Positions 14,994-23,625 of a stretch of DNA of 23,793 bases are shown here, in pieces. Origin of the DNA: Acidobacteriota bacterium (GTDB taxonomy: Bacteria > Acidobacteriota > UBA6911 > JACQSX01); assembly GCA_016199665.1 (NCBI GenBank), contig JACQGG010000060.1, forward strand, positions 1 to 23,793, read 5' to 3'. The notes beneath the pieces were generated by a model. The model did not search any database. It was not told the origin of the DNA and was given only the letters and a program-made list of their open reading frames with translations. Positions within the stretch are counted from its first letter, which is position 1, and every line of letters starts with the position of its first letter. The translations under genes and the position numbers were made by a program.

Positions 14994-16109
14994 ATGGCGA
15001 TATTTGCAACGATCTCGACTATTCCGGCGATGCATCGGCTGAGGCTCCTGTCGCGGTATCTGCGCGGTTCCGCCGTTTGCCCGGGACTGCCTCCTACCGT
15101 TGTCATCGCCAATACACACACGTGCAATCATTTTTGCCGAATGTGCATTCGCGAAGCTGTCACGTTCGATGGTCCGAATATGGAAGTCCGTCTGTTTCGG
15201 CAAATCATTGACGAAGGGGCTTCCTACTTTCGGTACATCTCGCTGGATGGTCCGGGCGAAACGATTATGAACCCCGAAGCGTTCGACCTCATTCGGTATG
15301 CAAAGGCGAAGGGAATTCGAATGGTGTTTTCGACCAATGCAACGCTGATGACTCCGGATCTGGTCGAATCCATTCTTGACTCAGGTCTTGATCACATCAT
15401 TTTTTCCTTGAATGGCACTTCTCGTGATGTTTACGCGGCCATTCACGGAGTCGATGCATACGACTTCGCGGTCGCGAACATCCGACAATTTCTGGCTCGA
15501 AAATGCGACCTGGGAGCGTCCATCATGGTCACTCTTCAGATGGTGTGTCTTCGGCAGACCCTGCATCAGGTGGATGAGTTTTATCGCACGTGGCGGGGGT
15601 TACCCGGCGTGAACTCCGTCCGCGTGAAGAAAGATGTCGTCGCTGTCGAACGCTTACAATCTGGTGAATCCGCCTCAAGAGCGCCGCGCCGTAATGCGTG
15701 CGCGCGACTATGGTACGGTCCGGTATTTATTGAAACCAATGGGGATGTCTATGCATCACCAGGCGTGCTTTATAAGGCTCCTCCCGTTGGGAACGTGTGG
15801 CGGAGTTCCCTGGCGCAGATCTGGAACAATGAGCAAATGCAGGCGATGCGGCGAGCCCATGCGAGCGGAGACGAATCGCCGTTTCCCGAATGCGTTGATT
15901 GTTCTTATTCCCGGCCCAGGCTGCCGCTGATTGTCGGCGGCTTTCTTCTCGATCCCTTCTTGGCTGGCAGGCTGATGCCGATTGCGGAGAGGTTTGCGTA
16001 TTGGCACAGCCTGCCTCTCTATGAAAGGTTCTCTTGGAAAGCCGAGTTCAGTCGGATTCTCAAGCGCACCGGTGCAACAAAAACAGTCTCGTTATCGCGA
16101 AAACCATAG
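14994..16109 (+). CDS. Radical SAM protein with SPASM-like C-terminus
   Basis: The protein should cleave S-adenosylmethionine with a [4Fe-4S] cluster to start radical chemistry. From ATG 14994, C44-x3-C48-x2-C51 (CNHFCRMC) is the cluster motif. DGPGETIMNPEAFDLI follows (the glycine-rich SAM-binding strand), then TNATLMT and FSLNGTSRDVYAAIHG. The C-terminal part has CARLWYGPVFIETNGDVYAS and later ECVDC, the layout of a SPASM/twitch auxiliary-cluster domain, with GNVWRSSLAQIWNN between. Substrates of such proteins include peptides, sugars and lipids; none is indicated here. The start is uncertain: GTG 14958 lies upstream of a TATAAT box, and ATG 15030 is also possible. No RBS is strong at any of them. 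It heads a plus-strand run with a second radical SAM gene 124 bp downstream. Confidence 0.8.
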   Translation: MAIFATISTIPAMHRLRLLSRYLRGSAVCPGLPPTVVIANTHTCNHFCRMCIREAVTFDGPNMEVRLFRQIIDEGASYFRYISLDGPGETIMNPEAFDLIRYAKAKGIRMVFSTNATLMTPDLVESILDSGLDHIIFSLNGTSRDVYAAIHGVDAYDFAVANIRQFLARKCDLGASIMVTLQMVCLRQTLHQVDEFYRTWRGLPGVNSVRVKKDVVAVERLQSGESASRAPRRNACARLWYGPVFIETNGDVYASPGVLYKAPPVGNVWRSSLAQIWNNEQMQAMRRAHASGDESPFPECVDCSYSRPRLPLIVGGFLLDPFLAGRLMPIAERFAYWHSLPLYERFSWKAEFSRILKRTGATKTVSLSRKP

Positions 16110-16233
16110 GGCCACACCATGGGCTCGGCGTTCACGTTCGGGACGAGCCCGGTTGCACTGGGATCGATACGTTTGGAAGAATTTCAAATTGTCGTTGAGA
16201 TCTGGACGGAATAAGCTCTTTTTGGGCAAAACC

Positions 16234-17853
16234 ATGAAAATTCACCTGGTTTCGCTGGAAGACGGCATCACTGCCATCGGATTCCGGAGAATCGCTGCGT
16301 TTGTCGAGCAGATCAATAAAGATACGCAGGTCTTTTACGTCGGCACCCGAAGTTACCAGTCGCTATCGAAGTGGATCCGGCGGTCGATGGGTCAAGCGCG
16401 GCGGTTCGCAAGCGACGAGATCGACGAGATTGCCCAGAGCCTTGCAGGCGCTGACCTCGTGGCGTTTTCCAGCATGACCGGCTACGCTGGGCTGACAAAG
16501 GCACTGGCAACGCGCATCCGCGAAATAAATCCACGCGCCTACCTGATGTGGGGCGGGATCCATCCGATTATCTATCCCCAGGATGCTATCGAGGCCGATG
16601 TCGACGCGATCTGCACCGGTGAGGGGGAGTTCCCGATCTCCGAGTTTCTGCAGCACTTTGACGCGGGGACGGACTATCGCGGTCTCCGGAACTTCTGGTT
16701 TAAGGAGCGGTGCAGCGCAGAGATCAAGAGGAATCCGTTCCGCGCGTTGATGACTCCGTCCGAACTGGCTGAACTGCCGTTTCCCAAATACGGAGGTCGC
16801 GAGTGGATCTATTACTCAGGCCGAGGATTCGCGCCGGTCAAGTACGCCGAATACCTGACAAACAATGGCCTCGGCTACCCGACGATTTGGTCCATCGGCT
16901 GTCCTCTTCACTGTACGTATTGCGGCAACACGGTTTTTATCGCCAATGACCCGAACTACCGTAAGGTTCGGCACTCGGGTGTCGACCATATTGTCGCCGA
17001 GGTCCAGCGGGTGCGCCAGATCCATCCGCACATTCAAACGATCCTGTTCTGCGACGATAGCTTTATGGTCATCCCGCTTCGCGAACTGACAGAGTTCTCG
17101 AAGCAATGGAGAGAACAAATAGGCATTCCCTTCTGCGTTTTCGGGATCATTCCCACCTCCGTTGAAACCGCGAAGGTTGAGATTTTGACGTGGGCCGGGA
17201 TGATCCGCGTCCGGATGGGAATCGAGAGCGGCAGCGAGCGCATCCTGAAGTTCTACAAACGACCGACACCGGTTGCACAAATCGAGCGAGCGGCCAACAT
17301 CCTGGCACAGTTCGCTCATTATCAAGTCAACCCTTCCTACGACATTATAGTAGACAATCCCATCGAGACTCGACAGGACGTGATCGATACGCTCGAGCTC
17401 GTCTACCGGTTGGCGCGGCCCTTTACGCTTAACATTTTTTCCCTGCGCATCATTCCGAATACGCTGCTGGAGAAGCAGATGATTGAGCGCGGTTTCGATG
17501 TAGAGCCAATCAACGAGGACTACCACGCGGTCAAACCGCTATTCGCTAATGTGTTGCTTCAACTCCTGATGGTGTGGCGGCCTCCGCGGTGGCTCTTCGA
17601 CCGCTGGCTGACCAGGGTACGCGCGTATGAGGAGGAGCAGAAGTCTTACCGAATCCTCACGCGCCTTGTTCGTGCCCCCTGGCTCATCCAGCAGGGCCTG
17701 CGTCATCTAAGGCAAGGCGAGTTCACAGTGATCACGGGATGCGCGGGATACATACTCTGGAAGATCGGCATTGTCGGTCTGCTGAAGCGCCTCTTCTCCC
17801 ACAGACTGAGGCTGCCGACGGAGAAAGGCGACCCCTGGCCGGCGGTTGAGTGA
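16234..17853 (+). CDS. B12-binding-domain radical SAM protein
   Basis: This class uses cobalamin together with the SAM radical, often for methylation or ring rearrangement at unreactive carbons. Residues 1-145 form the cobalamin-binding region with GADLVAFSSMTGY, WGGIHPIIYPQDAI and AICTGEGE, the usual signatures of the class without the base-off DxHxxG motif. SIGCPLHCTYCGN carries C223-x3-C227-x2-C230, the cluster ligands. Further on, MGIESGSERILKFYKRPTP and NPSYDIIVDNPIETRQDV are typical of the family. At 539 residues it is normal. The frame is open back to 15982 inside the previous gene, but the family start (MKIHLVSLE) is at 16234; the RBS is weak (GGG). The C-terminal 150 residues are probably membrane-associated, as in lipid-acting members. 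Confidence 0.85.
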   Translation: MKIHLVSLEDGITAIGFRRIAAFVEQINKDTQVFYVGTRSYQSLSKWIRRSMGQARRFASDEIDEIAQSLAGADLVAFSSMTGYAGLTKALATRIREINPRAYLMWGGIHPIIYPQDAIEADVDAICTGEGEFPISEFLQHFDAGTDYRGLRNFWFKERCSAEIKRNPFRALMTPSELAELPFPKYGGREWIYYSGRGFAPVKYAEYLTNNGLGYPTIWSIGCPLHCTYCGNTVFIANDPNYRKVRHSGVDHIVAEVQRVRQIHPHIQTILFCDDSFMVIPLRELTEFSKQWREQIGIPFCVFGIIPTSVETAKVEILTWAGMIRVRMGIESGSERILKFYKRPTPVAQIERAANILAQFAHYQVNPSYDIIVDNPIETRQDVIDTLELVYRLARPFTLNIFSLRIIPNTLLEKQMIERGFDVEPINEDYHAVKPLFANVLLQLLMVWRPPRWLFDRWLTRVRAYEEEQKSYRILTRLVRAPWLIQQGLRHLRQGEFTVITGCAGYILWKIGIVGLLKRLFSHRLRLPTEKGDPWPAVE

Positions 17854-17997
17854 AATTACTCATGAATTTACTCGGCTCAGAGGGTCTACTGGGTGGAACG
17901 GAACAGATTCTGGCTGGTGGTCAAGAGCTTTCGGTCTGATGCGTCGCTTCAGGATCTCGGCTAGGGATCTTGCGGCCATAGACTGAAGAAGGACCGG

Positions 17998-18714
17998 ATG
18001 CAACTCCACAAGGGCCTGCGGAAAACCGTCGAGAGAATCCTGCCGGGTTGGCTGTTGCGTCGGATTGACCCGTTTCAGGACGAGATCGACCGGCTTGTCG
18101 CCCGGGCCGCCGGCGAGACGCAAACCGGAATGACCGTGCTGGATGCGGGCGCCGGAGAGTCGCGGCACGCTGGCTGCTTTCCTCGGGCGCACTACGTGGC
18201 GCTGGACCGCTGCATTGGGGATCCGGGATGGGATTACAGAGCAGTGGACGTCTGCGGCGACTTGGTGCGCCTTCCCTTGGCGGCCGGGTCGGTGGATCGT
18301 GTGCTTTGCATCGTCACGCTGGAGCACGTGAACGATCCGGCCGCGGCGCTCGGGGAATGCGCGCGCGTCCTCAAGCCCGGCGGGCGCCTTTACCTGGTCA
18401 CACCGATGATGTGGGAAGAGCACCAGGTACCCCACGACTATTTCCGCTTCACGTCGTGGGGCCTGCGCCACCTCCTAGAAGGGGCGGGCTTCGAAGTGGA
18501 GCTTCTCCGGCCGGCGGGTGGCTTCTTCTGGGAGATCGGCCACCGCGGCGTGAACCTGGTCGCTTTCTTCCAGTCTTCCTGGAGATGGCTGCTTTTTCCG
18601 CCGGCGGCTCTGCTGGCCGGGTGCCTGTTCCCGCTGATCTGCTATTACCTGGATCCGCTCGACCGCGAAAAGCGGCACACGCTGGGGCACACCGCGATTG
18701 CGGTGCGAAGGTGA
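17998..18714 (+). CDS. Class I SAM methyltransferase (type 11)
   Basis: The 238-residue protein has the class I Rossmann core: VLDAGAGESRHAG (47-59, motif I), YRAVDVCGDLVRLPLAAGSVDRVLCIVTLEHV (motifs II-IV, with the acidic and hydrophobic pattern of Methyltransf_11) and ARVLKPGGRLYLVTP (motif V-VI). PHDYFRFTSWGLRHLLEGAGF is common in methyltransferases found in polysaccharide and lipid clusters. A hydrophobic helix at about 195-212 (LLFPPAALLAGCLFPLICYY) suggests membrane attachment. The ATG follows GAAGAAGGA at suitable spacing. It stands 144 bp after the B12 radical SAM gene on the same strand, so co-transcription is possible. The substrate is unknown. Confidence 0.85.
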   Translation: MQLHKGLRKTVERILPGWLLRRIDPFQDEIDRLVARAAGETQTGMTVLDAGAGESRHAGCFPRAHYVALDRCIGDPGWDYRAVDVCGDLVRLPLAAGSVDRVLCIVTLEHVNDPAAALGECARVLKPGGRLYLVTPMMWEEHQVPHDYFRFTSWGLRHLLEGAGFEVELLRPAGGFFWEIGHRGVNLVAFFQSSWRWLLFPPAALLAGCLFPLICYYLDPLDREKRHTLGHTAIAVRR

Positions 18715-18820
18715 ATCCGCCATAAACCCACCGGCGCCGCCAGTACCAATCGACCGCTTCTTCTTTCAGGACTGCGAATACCGGATTCCTTGCTGATGCG
18801 CGACAGTCAGATCGTCGGAA

Positions 18821-19627
18821 TCAAACGTGAGTCTTGCGGCCAACGACGATGAGCGAGTTTCCCCAGCGGCCCAGCACGAAGTTGCCGACTTGAAAGGCAG
18901 TCTTGAATGCAGATCTTGTTGCTCCAGTGGAGAGAAGCCTATTGATCAATCGCTGCTTCATCGCCGGGTATATGAACCGCTTGAAAGCCGGAAAGAGACC
19001 CAACATATCACTGCCGAATGGCAGCCACGCTGTATGGATCTTCCAGTCCAACACAGTTTGCATGCTGGAAAATATCTTATGAATCTCGCGACGGCTGAAC
19101 CTATAGACGTATCCTCCCGCGGGGTCCCAACTTTCTGCAATCCCGAGAACCGACAAAAACCGTACGGCCAGCGAGTCCTGGCATTCGAGAATGACAAAGC
19201 CTTCGCGAGATACCCGTTCCACTTCGTAGAATCCTTTGAGCGGCCTGGCAAGGTGATGGAGTCCGTCGCGCACGATCACCCAGTCGAACGAAGCGTCGGC
19301 AAATGTCAATGCCTCCGCATCCATACAGGCGCAGTGTAGAGCGGTGTTCCGCAATCGAGCTGCGCTCAGCGCGACCACCGAAAGGTCCATCACTGTCACG
19401 TTTGCTCCCTGGCGCTGGAAGAAATCGGCTTCCTGACCGTCTCCCCCGCAGATCGAAAGCACGGTTTTGCCAGACATCGAATCGTGTATCATTTCCACTG
19501 CTTTGCGCAGTCGATAGCCGTTAAGCCATGCTACATACGGATGGCTGTTATCCACCATTCGGGGCTCGAACGCTCGATAGTGTTCCTTCTCGTGATAAGC
19601 AATTTGACGTAGTTTCTGGTCCCCCAT
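18821..19627 (-). CDS. Class I SAM methyltransferase
   Basis: The protein carries VLSICGGDGQEADFF (motif I, a rarer GGDG form of the usual GxGxG), VTVMDLSVVAL, CMDAEALTFADASFDWVIVRDGLHHL and EVERVSREGFVILEC, the ordered motifs of a Methyltransf_11-type enzyme. The C-terminal 100 residues are basic and amphipathic. The ATG at 19627 gives 268 residues; an in-frame GTG at 19651 adds eight and lies within a short inverted repeat. A TATACT at 19637-19642 on minus would fit a -10 box for a nearly leaderless message from 19627. It is convergent with the preceding plus-strand methyltransferase gene, 106 bp apart, with no clear terminator between. Its role is probably in the same glycan or lipid region, but nothing visible links the two. 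Confidence 0.8.
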   Translation of the reverse strand: MGDQKLRQIAYHEKEHYRAFEPRMVDNSHPYVAWLNGYRLRKAVEMIHDSMSGKTVLSICGGDGQEADFFQRQGANVTVMDLSVVALSAARLRNTALHCACMDAEALTFADASFDWVIVRDGLHHLARPLKGFYEVERVSREGFVILECQDSLAVRFLSVLGIAESWDPAGGYVYRFSRREIHKIFSSMQTVLDWKIHTAWLPFGSDMLGLFPAFKRFIYPAMKQRLINRLLSTGATRSAFKTAFQVGNFVLGRWGNSLIVVGRKTHV

Positions 19628-19649
19628 AGGGCTTCGAGTATAGTATGAC

Positions 19650-19668
19650 ACTGGCCTCGCGGGCCAGT
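19650..19668. repeat. 7-bp inverted repeat upstream of the minus-strand methyltransferase
   Basis: ACTGGCC (19650-19656) and GGCCAGT (19662-19668) are perfect inverted copies around TCGCG. The site is 22 bp upstream of ATG 19627, just behind a TATACT, so it could be an operator. Alone it is short enough to be chance. Confidence 0.3.
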
Positions 19669-19783
19669 TGACGGTTCCGTCTGTAGTTTTTGAACATTGT
19701 TGATTCGAGTGGAAATGAATAGCTGTTGAAAGGTGTTTGGAATTGTTGAAGTCGGCCAGGTGCGCGCCCGCTTACTCTGGAGC

Positions 19784-21283
19784 TTAGATGACTCGCCGAC
19801 GGCGGGGAGGGGGCGGAGGCACAAACACTTCGGTGACCGGCTCGTAAATTCCATCCGCCGCCATCGGAACATATTCAAAGCCTCGCCCAATGGGATCGTC
19901 AAAGCGCACCGTGGTGTAGTCAATTCCCAGCGCGCTGTAGACGGTGGCAAAAACATCTTCAATTCGAATGCTGCGGTTGGCATGCCAACCGAAATCGACC
20001 GCCTTGTCGCCGGTCTTGTCGGTTTGACCGATGACCCTGCCGCCTGCAACTCCGCCGCCGGCAAGGACGCAGAACTGGCGCAGGAAGTGATCTCGGCCGC
20101 CCTGATCGTTGACATCAGGGGTGCGTCCGAATTCTCCCTGGACAGCGATCAAGGTGTCATCCAGCAGCGTCTTGCCCGGCCTCTCGGGCGACGGCATGTT
20201 TTTGAGGTCTTTGATCAAACCGGCCAAGCCGTAGTCCAGAGTCGGGGCCAGTGAGAGGAGACTGGCGGCTCCGGAATAGATGTTGCTGTGCATATCCCAG
20301 CCCGGTAGCGTGAGGGTAATGAATCGCGTTCCCTTGTTGACTGCAAGAAGATTGCGCGCCACCAGACACGCCCCTGCGAATGAGGAGTTGGAACCGTACC
20401 TGCCGCCGGAGGAGGCTCCCTGGGGCGGTTCATAACGTTGCACCTCGGCCACGGTAAACTGAAACGCTTTCTTGACCTCCGCGCTTCCCATGAGTTTGAG
20501 CGCGGAATTGTAGAATTCCCCCATGTCCTCGACGCTCTTGCCCAGCGGCGAGTCGAGTCGCAGCGGCGAATCCAGGTCCTGGATCAAACTCCACATGCTG
20601 TCAAATTGCGCCTGCCCATCCGGGTGTGTCAGTTCCGCCAACCCTCCGGTAGCCGGGATTACATGGAAAGGCGAGTACTTTGCCGAGAAGTAGCCTGCCC
20701 CCGTCAGGCCCGTGGCATTGAGCGCCACGAATCCGGGAAGCAAGTCAGTCGCCTTCCTGCGCGACTCCATTTCAAAAGCCACGACTGAGCCGATGTTGGG
20801 ACTGACGTTTCCCAGCGCGCCTGTCGGACTGCGGCCGATATGGGTCCAGACTTGGGCGATGGGATGCGCCAGAGCCCTGGATTCGACGGAGCGCAAAATC
20901 GAGATGTCTCCGAGGAGATCGGACATGCTTGGCAGCAGTCTGCGCGACATCCGGACTCCCATATAGGTCTCCGGCATCAGGTTCAGCGGCTGGCCGCCGG
21001 CCGAGCTGGGGCGCTCTACGTCAGCGTCTTCCTTGTAATCAAACAGGTCGACGTGGCTCGGGGCCCCCGACAGAAAGACAAAGATGCAGTTTTTAGCCGT
21101 CTCGGCAGTCTGAACTCTGGACTGGGCCAGGACGTCGATCGGGCGCAGGGCGCGCGTGAAGTAGTAGCCGGTAAGGGCGGTTCCGGCAACCCGGAAAAAC
21201 TGGCGACGGCTGAAGCCGGGGCCGGAAATAAAACTGACCATCCGGCTGTGCTCCCCGTTGCATCTGCACCTGCGCTGGCTCAT
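19784..21283 (-). CDS. DUF1501 family protein, Tat-exported
   Basis: DUF1501 proteins are exported, sulfatase-like-fold proteins of unknown activity, abundant in Acidobacteriota and Planctomycetota. A Tat signal is visible: FSRRQFFRVAG with the Arg pair at 26-27, followed by a hydrophobic stretch. Further family signatures are NCIFVFLSGAPSHVDLFDYK, RSVESRALAH, LPGWDMHSNI, DDTLIAVQGEFGRTP and GRDHF...VLAGGGVAGG. The ATG at 21283 has AAGGAG at 6-nt spacing, so it is preferred to the in-frame start at 21328. At 499 residues it is normal length. It lies 22 bp behind the DUF1549/DUF1553 gene, the classical partner, in one operon. The protein ends in a Pro-run followed by an Arg-run (PPPPPRRRRVI), an odd tail for an exported protein. 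Confidence 0.9.
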   Translation of the reverse strand: MSQRRCRCNGEHSRMVSFISGPGFSRRQFFRVAGTALTGYYFTRALRPIDVLAQSRVQTAETAKNCIFVFLSGAPSHVDLFDYKEDADVERPSSAGGQPLNLMPETYMGVRMSRRLLPSMSDLLGDISILRSVESRALAHPIAQVWTHIGRSPTGALGNVSPNIGSVVAFEMESRRKATDLLPGFVALNATGLTGAGYFSAKYSPFHVIPATGGLAELTHPDGQAQFDSMWSLIQDLDSPLRLDSPLGKSVEDMGEFYNSALKLMGSAEVKKAFQFTVAEVQRYEPPQGASSGGRYGSNSSFAGACLVARNLLAVNKGTRFITLTLPGWDMHSNIYSGAASLLSLAPTLDYGLAGLIKDLKNMPSPERPGKTLLDDTLIAVQGEFGRTPDVNDQGGRDHFLRQFCVLAGGGVAGGRVIGQTDKTGDKAVDFGWHANRSIRIEDVFATVYSALGIDYTTVRFDDPIGRGFEYVPMAADGIYEPVTEVFVPPPPPRRRRVI

Positions 21284-21305
21284 TGGCTTCTCCTTCAGCC
21301 GACCT

Positions 21306-23213
21306 TCAGTAGTTGAAAATGAAATCAACCTTGTTGATGAGAGCCTTCTGCAGAATCTCCAGTTTGGAAGCGGAGATGGGATTGCCCAAAAACGAGATCG
21401 ACTTCGTCAGCTCGTCCGTAGTCGGGTTGCGCGACAGCGTTGCAAGGTAAAGTCGTTTGACTGAATCCGATGGAGTCAGACCCCAGGAGAACAGGGTCGC
21501 AACGGTCGTCCCTGCGGTGCGCGTCTTTATCCGACTGGTGATAAAAGAATCGTTGAGCAACGCCAGCGCCTGAGCAATGGAGCCCTCGTCGGATCGCGAG
21601 ATGTCGTCGCGGTTCCCCCGGAGAAAAGTGTCCAGAAGCCGGCGGGTGGAATAGTCGGGAGGCTCTTCCGTGTCAGGCAACTGCATGGCCCGACTGACCG
21701 GGCGGGTATATCCGCTCGGGGTATAGCTGGCCGGCCGGCCGGTCGCCTGGGCGATGATGTCAAAGATCTCTTCCGATTTGAGCCGGCGTGGAAACTTGCG
21801 CGCAAAGTAAGGGATATACCGATCCGACCAGACCCCGGGATAGGTGGAAGAAAGCTGATAAGTCGCCGACTTCATGATGGCGCCGATCAGATATTTCAAA
21901 TTGTATTGGTGCTGCTCGAAGTCGGCGGCCAGCGCCTCCAGCAGCTCCGGCTGATTGGGTTGCAGGGTCCATCCTTCAGGCAGTTTGGCGCCGGGACTGA
22001 TGCGGTTGAGGTCAAAGTTGTCCGTGGGCTCGACAATCGCCAGGCCGAACAATTCCCTCCAGACATAGTTGACGGTAGCGCGCGCAAACTGGCGATCGGC
22101 GGTCAGCATGCGAGCCAGCGCCGCTCGATAATTTTCTCCGGAATTGGGGCCCTTTCCGTCCCAAGCGCTTCCATCGGGAAGATACCTGGGAGACGCCGAT
22201 TCATTGGGCGCGCTTCCCACGCGGGGGGTCTTGTTGCCCGTTTTGGTATTCAGGAGATATCTGCCGGTTGTGTTGTCTGCAACCGTGTAGGCGGTGGGTT
22301 GGTTATTGGTGGGATCGCGCTGGGAAATAGTTTGTGTGGTCCTGGAAAAAAATGCGGCCAAAGACCAGAACTCGTACCGGGTCCTTTCCGTGAGAAAGAG
22401 ATTGATGGAATTAGTGTGGCCGCCGCCGTCATGACAGGAAATACAGCTAAGACTGAGTCCAAGAAATTCGCCGGCCACCGCGGCCAGGTTGTCATAAGTG
22501 TCCTGAATGGGCCCGTTAGGCTGGCGCCAGCGCACGACAAAATTGGCTGCGCCATTGCTGGTATTCTCCCCGCTGCCGGTGAGCAGTTCTCTTACGAAAC
22601 GGTCCAGGGGTTTGTTCTGAGCGATCGAATCCCGAACAAAGTTGTAGTAGGCATTGCGAGCATCGGGGCGCAGATTGATTTGCGTGGACGCCATGACCAG
22701 TTTCAGCCTGTCGCCCATGAAGTTGGTCCAACGATCGACATACTCCTGAGTTCCCAGCAGCGAATCGATGGCCTTGTCGCGCTTGTCGGAAGCCGGGTCG
22801 TTGAGGAAAGCAATCACCGCCTCCGCAGTGGGAATCCGGCCCGTGGCGTCCAGATAGGCTCGGCGGAGGAATGCGGCGTCCGTGGACAGATTGGCGGAGC
22901 TGATCCGGTCGCGCGCCATCCTGTCAAAGATGTAGTTATCGATGAAATTCTTCGGCGCGGGCGCAGAAAATGAGTTATTCGGGGGCAATAAAGACGCAAC
23001 TTGTTTTAGCTGAGCCGCAAGGAACGCTTCCCGCTGGGTAGGAGTTGCCAGGTAGAGCTGTTCGTGCCCCGGATAATAGGTACACTCGGCGACCGCCGGA
23101 GCCGCGGACTCCGCTTCTGCCGGGCCCGGCTGGCGCGGCAGGGCTTCAACGCTGACCCACGCGATGGCTGCACCGACCGGCAAAATCCATAAGGCTGCGG
23201 ACTTGGGCCGCAT
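21306..23213 (-). CDS. DUF1549/DUF1553 secreted protein with one CxxCH motif
   Basis: This is the usual partner of DUF1501 proteins; its function is unknown. An N-terminal hydrophobic segment (about 6-24) after a basic start indicates export or anchoring. DUF1549 follows: FIDNYIFDRMARD, FLRRAYLDATGRIPTAEAVIAFL (115-137) and YVDRWTNFMGDRL. DUF1553 is in the C-terminal half: ARMLTADRQFARATVNYVWRELFG, then PELLEALAADFEQHQYNLKYLI and SATYQLSS. Between them C257-I-S-C260-H261 is a haem c-type attachment motif, and an LGLSLSC segment places it as in planctomycete PSCyt-type proteins. The ATG at 23213 has GGGAGGGG upstream at a rather long spacing. It is the first gene of the operon. Length 635 is somewhat short for the family. 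Confidence 0.88.
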   Translation of the reverse strand: MRPKSAALWILPVGAAIAWVSVEALPRQPGPAEAESAAPAVAECTYYPGHEQLYLATPTQREAFLAAQLKQVASLLPPNNSFSAPAPKNFIDNYIFDRMARDRISSANLSTDAAFLRRAYLDATGRIPTAEAVIAFLNDPASDKRDKAIDSLLGTQEYVDRWTNFMGDRLKLVMASTQINLRPDARNAYYNFVRDSIAQNKPLDRFVRELLTGSGENTSNGAANFVVRWRQPNGPIQDTYDNLAAVAGEFLGLSLSCISCHDGGGHTNSINLFLTERTRYEFWSLAAFFSRTTQTISQRDPTNNQPTAYTVADNTTGRYLLNTKTGNKTPRVGSAPNESASPRYLPDGSAWDGKGPNSGENYRAALARMLTADRQFARATVNYVWRELFGLAIVEPTDNFDLNRISPGAKLPEGWTLQPNQPELLEALAADFEQHQYNLKYLIGAIMKSATYQLSSTYPGVWSDRYIPYFARKFPRRLKSEEIFDIIAQATGRPASYTPSGYTRPVSRAMQLPDTEEPPDYSTRRLLDTFLRGNRDDISRSDEGSIAQALALLNDSFITSRIKTRTAGTTVATLFSWGLTPSDSVKRLYLATLSRNPTTDELTKSISFLGNPISASKLEILQKALINKVDFIFNY

Positions 23214-23547
23214 ACTGACCTGATCCCCTCCCTGAATGCCACGATTCAGGATCAGCCGGAAGAGTGGTTCTGACCCACCTTCTCAGACCCAACGACGTAT
23301 CCCTATACTGACACAACGACAGCGGGTTTACAACCGAGCCGGGCACCAGCCTCCTTTTGGAATCGCTGGAATCGGCGGCGTGCCAGATTCCACGACATGT
23401 CGATAACTTCCGAGATTCTTGGAGCATTCTTCAGTTGTGAGACAAAAGCCTTCAAGAAGTTTCTGGCCCAAGAGGTTCACGGCACGAAATGACGGATCGG
23501 CGATTTTGACGACTCTCTGCGTAAACTGAGGAAAAAGGAGAAAAAAC
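23214..23547. other. Gap between the DUF1549 gene and the DoxX leader
   Basis: This stretch holds the upstream regions of two divergent units. I find no confident -35/-10 pair on either strand. The only coding trace is a short nuclease-like fragment on plus at 23397-23492. Confidence 0.4.
23397..23492 (+). pseudogene. Possible N-terminal remnant of a TM0106-like RecB-family nuclease
   Basis: A 31-codon frame begins MSITSEILGAFFSCETKAF. This closely follows the start of TM0106/RecB-like nuclease genes, which commonly begin with an [IV]-[TS]-[SN]-E-[IV]-x-x-A-[FY]-x-x-C-x-x-K pattern. It then stops at TGA, where a real protein would continue for several hundred residues. There is no clear RBS. 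It may be a deletion leftover from a transposon-linked nuclease gene, or a chance match. Confidence 0.35.
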
Positions 23548-23625
23548 GTGGCCGAAGGAAAAGATATCCCCCCCGCCCCGAGCGGAAAGACGGCGACGAG
23601 TCGCCACGGAGGGAACCGATCATGA
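23548..23625 (+). CDS. Short leader ORF coupled to the DoxX-like gene
   Basis: A 25-residue frame starts at GTG behind a very strong AAAAAGGAG at 7-nt spacing and ends TGA, overlapping the ATG of the DoxX-like gene by 4 bp (ATGA). The peptide is hydrophilic, basic at the end and Pro-rich in the middle, with no recognisable domain. The arrangement suggests translational coupling. It may be a true small protein, a leader peptide, or a fortuitous frame using a strong ribosome site. Confidence 0.4.
   Translation: MAEGKDIPPAPSGKTATSRHGGNRS

Noticed and set aside
19690..19760. GTTGA-rich stretch loosely like the phased arms of the att-like repeats
   Set aside because: No core sequence, no constant spacing and only short matches; not enough for a third copy.
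21906..22973. Open frame of 355 residues antisense to the DUF1549/DUF1553 gene
   Set aside because: No recognisable domain; the sense strand has a well-supported family match throughout.
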